This document shows, piece by piece, positions 61,563-64,000 of a stretch of DNA of 64,000 bases. The notes beneath the pieces were generated by a model. That model did not search any database, had not been told where the DNA came from, and worked only from the letters and a program-made list of their open reading frames with translations. The position numbers were made by a program, and so were the translations under genes. This DNA comes from Synechococcus sp. PROS-9-1. Its GTDB lineage: Bacteria > Cyanobacteriota > Cyanobacteriia > PCC-6307 > Cyanobiaceae. Where the stretch lies: contig NZ_CP047961.1 in NCBI RefSeq assembly GCF_014279775.1, positions 868,001-932,000 of the forward strand, given 5' to 3'. The first letter of the stretch is position 1; each line of letters opens with the position of its first letter.

Positions 61563-61651
61563 CGGATTCTCCGTAGTTTTTGGCGGCAGGAGCGCCGCCG
61601 GGTAGTGATGGCGAGTACCACCTAATAATAGGTTAGTACCCACCGGTATGT
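61563..61651 (-). promoter_or_regulatory. Structured leader of the 318-residue gene
   Basis: GGCGGC-GCTCCT-GCCGCC at 61582-61599 precedes AAAAACTACGGAGAATCCG and the ATG. Upstream lies another stem formed by GGTACTAACCTA and TAGGTGGTAC around TTAT. Confidence 0.65.
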
Positions 61652-62098
61652 CTAGCCAGGATTCGACAGCGTCAGCTTTAGGTAAAGCTTCTCTGCCCCT
61701 CCAAGCCCCATCTGCGTTCCGTACTCACAGAGCCAGCACTGTTCACCGCTGATCGGCTCCCAGTAGTTGTGGCTATTCTGTTTATCCGGATGCTCACCAG
61801 TTAGCTCCAGTATGCAAGTCGGATCCTCCATCGGCTTTGTACTAATCGTCGCGTACATCTCTGATTGATAGTTCGCGTCCTCCTTACTCAGCTTCTGATA
61901 CCAGAAGTCCAGCGCCTTCTCCGTGCCGCAGGTAAGCAGCTCGTCGATCTTGCCGTGCTTCCACATATTGAATGCCCAGTCAGGACCGATCTTGTATAGG
62001 AACAAGCCGTATGTATCCTGCCCTTTGCACTTATGCGGATCCTCGTACTTCCAGTCCGGATGATGTGGACCTGAAGGCTCAAGCTTGTGCTTAAACAT
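61652..62098 (-). CDS. Element protein, unknown
   Basis: 148 residues, MFKHKLEPSGPHHPDWKYED at the start; the middle has aromatic-rich GLFLYKIGPDWAFNMWKHGK and the end WLCEYGTQMGLGGAEKLYL. No family is recognised. Its leader is homologous to that of the 87-residue gene upstream. Confidence 0.75.
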   Translation of the reverse strand: MFKHKLEPSGPHHPDWKYEDPHKCKGQDTYGLFLYKIGPDWAFNMWKHGKIDELLTCGTEKALDFWYQKLSKEDANYQSEMYATISTKPMEDPTCILELTGEHPDKQNSHNYWEPISGEQCWLCEYGTQMGLGGAEKLYLKLTLSNPG

Positions 62099-62145
62099 GA
62101 TGTTAGATGCGGTGGAATAGGCAGTTTCAGGGCATGCCCAGGCCC
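62099..62145 (-). promoter_or_regulatory. Covarying hairpin leader F
   Basis: GGGC-CTGGGCAT-GCCC sits at 62130-62145, 31 nt before the ATG. It shares sequence and exact spacing with the leader at 62447-62462 and differs by a compensatory base-pair change. Confidence 0.75.
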
Positions 62146-62151
62146 ATGTAT

Positions 62152-62415
62152 TCAGTTAGGCAGCTCCGTCTCCGGATGCCACATCTCATCCCGATAGATC
62201 TCCTTTAGCGGTGACCCATCAGGCAGTTCCGACCATGCCTCATAGAGGCTCTGTCCCATGTATGCGCATGCTCTATGCGCGAGGTCCAGCTCCTCCTTCA
62301 GATAGTCGTCTGCATACGTTCCCATGTCATTAGCTCTCAGCATTTCTGCCGCATAGCTGATGCTGTTATGCATTGCCCGCAGACTTTCCTGCGTGATCGT
62401 GATCTTCGTATTCAT
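62152..62415 (-). CDS. Small element protein
   Basis: 87 residues, MNTKITITQESLRAMHNSIS at the start, helical with DDYLKEELDLAHRACAYMGQ in the middle and WSELPDGSPLKEIYRDEMWH near the end. No family is recognised. The leader carries the conserved hairpin E. Confidence 0.7.
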   Translation of the reverse strand: MNTKITITQESLRAMHNSISYAAEMLRANDMGTYADDYLKEELDLAHRACAYMGQSLYEAWSELPDGSPLKEIYRDEMWHPETELPN

Positions 62416-62462
62416 TAGATAGATGCGATGTTGATAGGTCTTTTAAGGACATACCCAGGTCC
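62416..62462 (-). promoter_or_regulatory. Covarying hairpin leader E
   Basis: GGAC-CTGGGTAT-GTCC at 62447-62462 lies 31 nt before the ATG at 62415, then TTAAAAGACCTATC. It is the counterpart of leader F. Confidence 0.75.
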
Positions 62463-62469
62463 AAGTTGA

Positions 62470-62712
62470 TCAGTCCATTTCCAACATTGCTCCTAACAAG
62501 TGAAACAAGTCTTTTGCTGCTTGAATAGGCATCTCGATCTCTGTACCACAGCCATCCGTAGACAACTTATACAAAGATGCTCCGTCACCTTTTGCCCAGA
62601 ACTCGTTACCCAAGATTAAGGTTGCAGTCTCCTTAGTACCGATTGCGCACATAGATGTTGTTCCCTTATCGTAGAACAACCCTGTATCACCGATTAACTT
62701 TTTCTTAGACAT
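62470..62712 (-). CDS. Small element protein
   Basis: 80 residues from ATG 62712: MSKKKLIGDTGLFYDKGTTS, then TKETATLILGNEFWAKGDG and a helical end AAKDLFHLLGAMLEMD. The start is chosen for ACGGAGCACCGCATC upstream. No family is recognised; the beta-rich first half might fold as a small barrel. Confidence 0.75.
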   Translation of the reverse strand: MSKKKLIGDTGLFYDKGTTSMCAIGTKETATLILGNEFWAKGDGASLYKLSTDGCGTEIEMPIQAAKDLFHLLGAMLEMD

Positions 62713-62766
62713 GATGCGGTGCTCCGTAGGTGGATGTATTGGCAGGGGACGATGGTTCACCCTGCC
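62713..62766 (-). promoter_or_regulatory. Structured leader with a 7-bp stem
   Basis: GGCAGGG and CCCTGCC at 62741-62766 pair around an 11- to 12-nt loop, followed by AATACATCCACCTACGGAG and the ATG 28 nt further on. Confidence 0.65.
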
Positions 62767-62825
62767 TCGGTATTGTTCACGGCCCGATTGCCGAACACTG
62801 CGTCTCTCCGATTAAGGAGCCCGGT

Positions 62826-63047
62826 CTATTCCAGGTAATTCTTTCCTCGGGATAGCAGCAGCCGCCTCCCAGGCGCTAGACGATTTGTGGCCGAAGCCCT
62901 CACGGTTACATCGTCATCCGTGGCAACCTCTTCAGCCCCCAAGTCAATCCGCTCACCCTCTCGGGTCACGGCTGGAGGCATCGTTATCAGGATTCGTTTA
63001 ACGCCCATCCTGAACATGACAGCATTGCCAAAGTCCGCCCAGCTCAT
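62826..63047 (-). CDS. Small element protein
   Basis: 73 residues, MSWADFGNAVMFRMGVKRIL at the start, then a strand-like EGERIDLGAEEVATDDDVTV and a basic end. No family is recognised. Its leader contains GTTAAAAGACTTCGCC, similar to the other leaders. Confidence 0.6.
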   Translation of the reverse strand: MSWADFGNAVMFRMGVKRILITMPPAVTREGERIDLGAEEVATDDDVTVRASATNRLAPGRRLLLSRGKNYLE

Positions 63048-63286
63048 CGATCACTGGTAGGCGAAGTCTTTTAACGTCTTACTCAGGACGAATAGTTGTG
63101 GATCTTTTTGCAGGCGTCCACATTCCCGCGGGTTAGTGATCCCGAAACACGCCGTCTTTTATATGGGATGAGACGGACTAGCGAAAACCCGCTGCTCTTA
63201 TATGTAGGCTCGCAGCTGCCCTGACTCATTGGATCTGCGGGAGGTCAAGCCCTCGATGATTTATTAAGGCTCATCGGGAAGCCAAG
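63048..63286 (-). other. Structured non-coding stretch
   Basis: About 240 nt without a gene. On the minus strand CTAGTCCGTCTCATCCCATATAAAAGACGG (split here as GCTAGTCC... and ...AAAAGACGG) and GTCCTGAGTAAGACG with TTAAAAGAC echo the other element hairpins. Confidence 0.4.
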
Positions 63287-63367
63287 TGGAGCAGGAGGGA
63301 ATCGAACCCTCTCAACTCTCGTGGCCGTCATGCGGAATTACGAAAGCTGCCTACCAAGTGCTGTCCC
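63287..63367 (-). ncRNA. tRNA-like structure with alanine identity pair
   Basis: GGGACAG and CTGCTCC form a 7-bp acceptor with one A-C mismatch and a G3-U70 pair; the following base is A. GAGGG-TTCGATT-CCCTC is a perfect T-arm. The middle folds as one long arm, CTTTCGT with ACGAGAG enclosing CCG/CGG, instead of separate D and anticodon arms. It is 81 nt including A73, so it is not a standard tRNA. Confidence 0.55.
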
Positions 63368-63374
63368 AGAAAAG

Positions 63375-63392
63375 GCCCTTTTTAAGAGGGGC
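63375..63392 (-). promoter_or_regulatory. Hairpin B (GCCC/GGGC)
   Basis: GCCC-CTCTTAAAAA-GGGC, preceded by GAGCTA. It is the pair of hairpin A, with a compensatory change and the same 10-nt loop, and it lies just upstream of the tRNA-like structure. Confidence 0.7.
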
Positions 63393-63405
63393 TAGCTCAG
63401 GTTGA

Positions 63406-63840
63406 TTAGTACTTTTTCAGGTGTGTTGCACCATCAAAGAACTGATCACCCAGGAGATCCTTCTCCCATGCAGTTTTATATTCCGCCATACCATGCAGCC
63501 AGATATGTTCCGGCGCATAGTTCAGCTTTCCATATGTATCTGCCAGGTCCAGGATCTCCTCAGTTGTTAGCAGCAGGTATTCATTAGGAGCCCAGTAGGA
63601 GTCCGATTTATATCGGAAGTCCCAGCCCCCTTTTATACCCCAGTCACCCTCATTTTGGATTGGCTTTTGCCAGTCCAGACATGCCCAGGATGTAGATGTA
63701 GGTATTGCCAGCCATAGACCCTCAGGTGTTTGACCCAGGATCATCAGAGGCCGAGGCATTTTTGCCTTACCTTTTTTACCCTGCATTGATGCAGGATTAC
63801 ACCTTAGGGTTGCCCCAGGTGCAGGTTGCCAGGTTGACAT
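63406..63840 (-). CDS. Element protein, unknown
   Basis: 144 residues, MSTWQPAPGATLRCNPASMQ at the start, then KMPRPLMILGQTPEGLWLAI and WACLDWQKPIQNEGDWGIKG; Trp and Lys rich. It lies between the two tRNA-like structures. No family is recognised. Confidence 0.75.
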   Translation of the reverse strand: MSTWQPAPGATLRCNPASMQGKKGKAKMPRPLMILGQTPEGLWLAIPTSTSWACLDWQKPIQNEGDWGIKGGWDFRYKSDSYWAPNEYLLLTTEEILDLADTYGKLNYAPEHIWLHGMAEYKTAWEKDLLGDQFFDGATHLKKY

Positions 63841-63864
63841 TGTTCATTTAGCGATTGGATAGCG

Positions 63865-63882
63865 GTCCTTTTAAAGAGGGAC
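63865..63882 (-). promoter_or_regulatory. Hairpin A (GTCC/GGAC)
   Basis: GTCC-CTCTTTAAAA-GGAC, preceded by GAGCTA, located between the tRNA-like structure at 63891 and the gene starting at 63840. It covaries with hairpin B. Confidence 0.7.
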
Positions 63883-63890
63883 TAGCTCAA

Positions 63891-63959
63891 TGGAGGTGAC
63901 GGGAATCGAACCCGCTGGTTGTCGATGCCAAACCGCAACCCGTTACCAAAGCCACCCCC
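63891..63959 (-). ncRNA. Short tRNA-like structure, TGG-like loop
   Basis: GGGGGTG with CACCTCC gives the same acceptor stem as the tmRNA, including G3-U70, and A73 follows. CGGG-TTCGATT-CCCG is a T-arm. The middle forms TTGCG...CG(A)CAA around a loop containing TTTGGCA, which could present TGG (Pro-like) but has C37. A D-stem is not seen and the length is 69 nt. It may be a degenerate or specialised phage tRNA. Confidence 0.5.
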
Positions 63960-64000
63960 GAAAAGGTGATCCGTCATGTGGATCAGTCATCCCGCTCATT

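Noticed and set aside
49000-64000. Assignment as a complete known cyanopodovirus prophage
   Set aside because: Integrase and polymerase fit, but no virion or replication gene is visible, and gene order after the polymerase does not match a typical podovirus.
49438-64000. Exact match to the Syn5 phage RNA polymerase promoter (ATTGGGCACCCGTAA)
   Set aside because: Looked for on both strands of the element and not found, so the polymerase probably uses another promoter.

Overview
The window reads as a marine Synechococcus-type chromosome (cyanobacterial genes psbY, crtH and ycf54, the glucosylglycerol phosphatase stpA, small cyanobacterial membrane proteins, two host tRNAs) running from base 1 to about 48.9 kb, followed by a foreign integrated element from about 49.4 kb to the right edge, where it is still open. 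No taxon was looked up; the assignment is inference from gene content.

Host part. 1-6.5 kb: a leftward recBC pair and a metallophosphoesterase. 6.5-17 kb: an accessory stretch of small, mostly unknown proteins (tiny membrane proteins, a DUF4278-type peptide, a Cys-rich protein behind a LexA-like palindrome, TPR and coiled-coil proteins, an outer-membrane beta-barrel). 17.3-29.7 kb: core genes: cupin, tRNA-Pro, a PAS/histidine-kinase pair facing a response regulator, tRNA-Lys, gamma-carbonic anhydrase-like protein, psbY, trmFO, crtH, an OmpR-type regulator without its phospho-acceptor Asp, glutaredoxin and bolA, plsC, pdxJ, ycf54. 29.7-35.9 kb: a second accessory stretch (Cys-rich peptide, phosphoribosyltransferase plus deoxyribosyltransferase pair, GST remnant, Fur regulator, repetitive membrane protein, SepF-like protein, radical-SAM ArsS). 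35.9-48.9 kb: stpA with a divergent conserved enzyme, an SbcC/SbcD-like pair, a kinase/DOMON pair, a lytic transglycosylase, and metY-metA for methionine synthesis by direct sulfhydrylation.

Element part. Every gene from 49.4 to 64 kb lies on the minus strand, often with ATGA/TAATG stop-start overlaps. It encodes a complete-looking T7-type single-subunit RNA polymerase (1087 aa, with an unusual N-terminal Cys cluster), a tyrosine recombinase, an HNH nuclease and more than 20 unknown small proteins. No terminase, portal, capsid, primase, helicase or DNA polymerase is recognisable in the visible part. It also carries a permuted two-piece tmRNA gene whose tag reads ANNIKRTERTLAIAA, two further tRNA-like structures with the same G3-U70/A73 alanine identity, repeated hairpin leaders in front of small genes (some with compensatory base changes), and a 1 kb structured non-coding region just downstream of the RNA polymerase gene.

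The most plausible reading is a temperate podovirus-like prophage or a phage-derived satellite that brings its own transcription machine and ribosome-rescue RNA. The structured leaders may be transcript-start, processing or translation signals for that system. The right end, the attachment sites and any virion genes lie outside the window.
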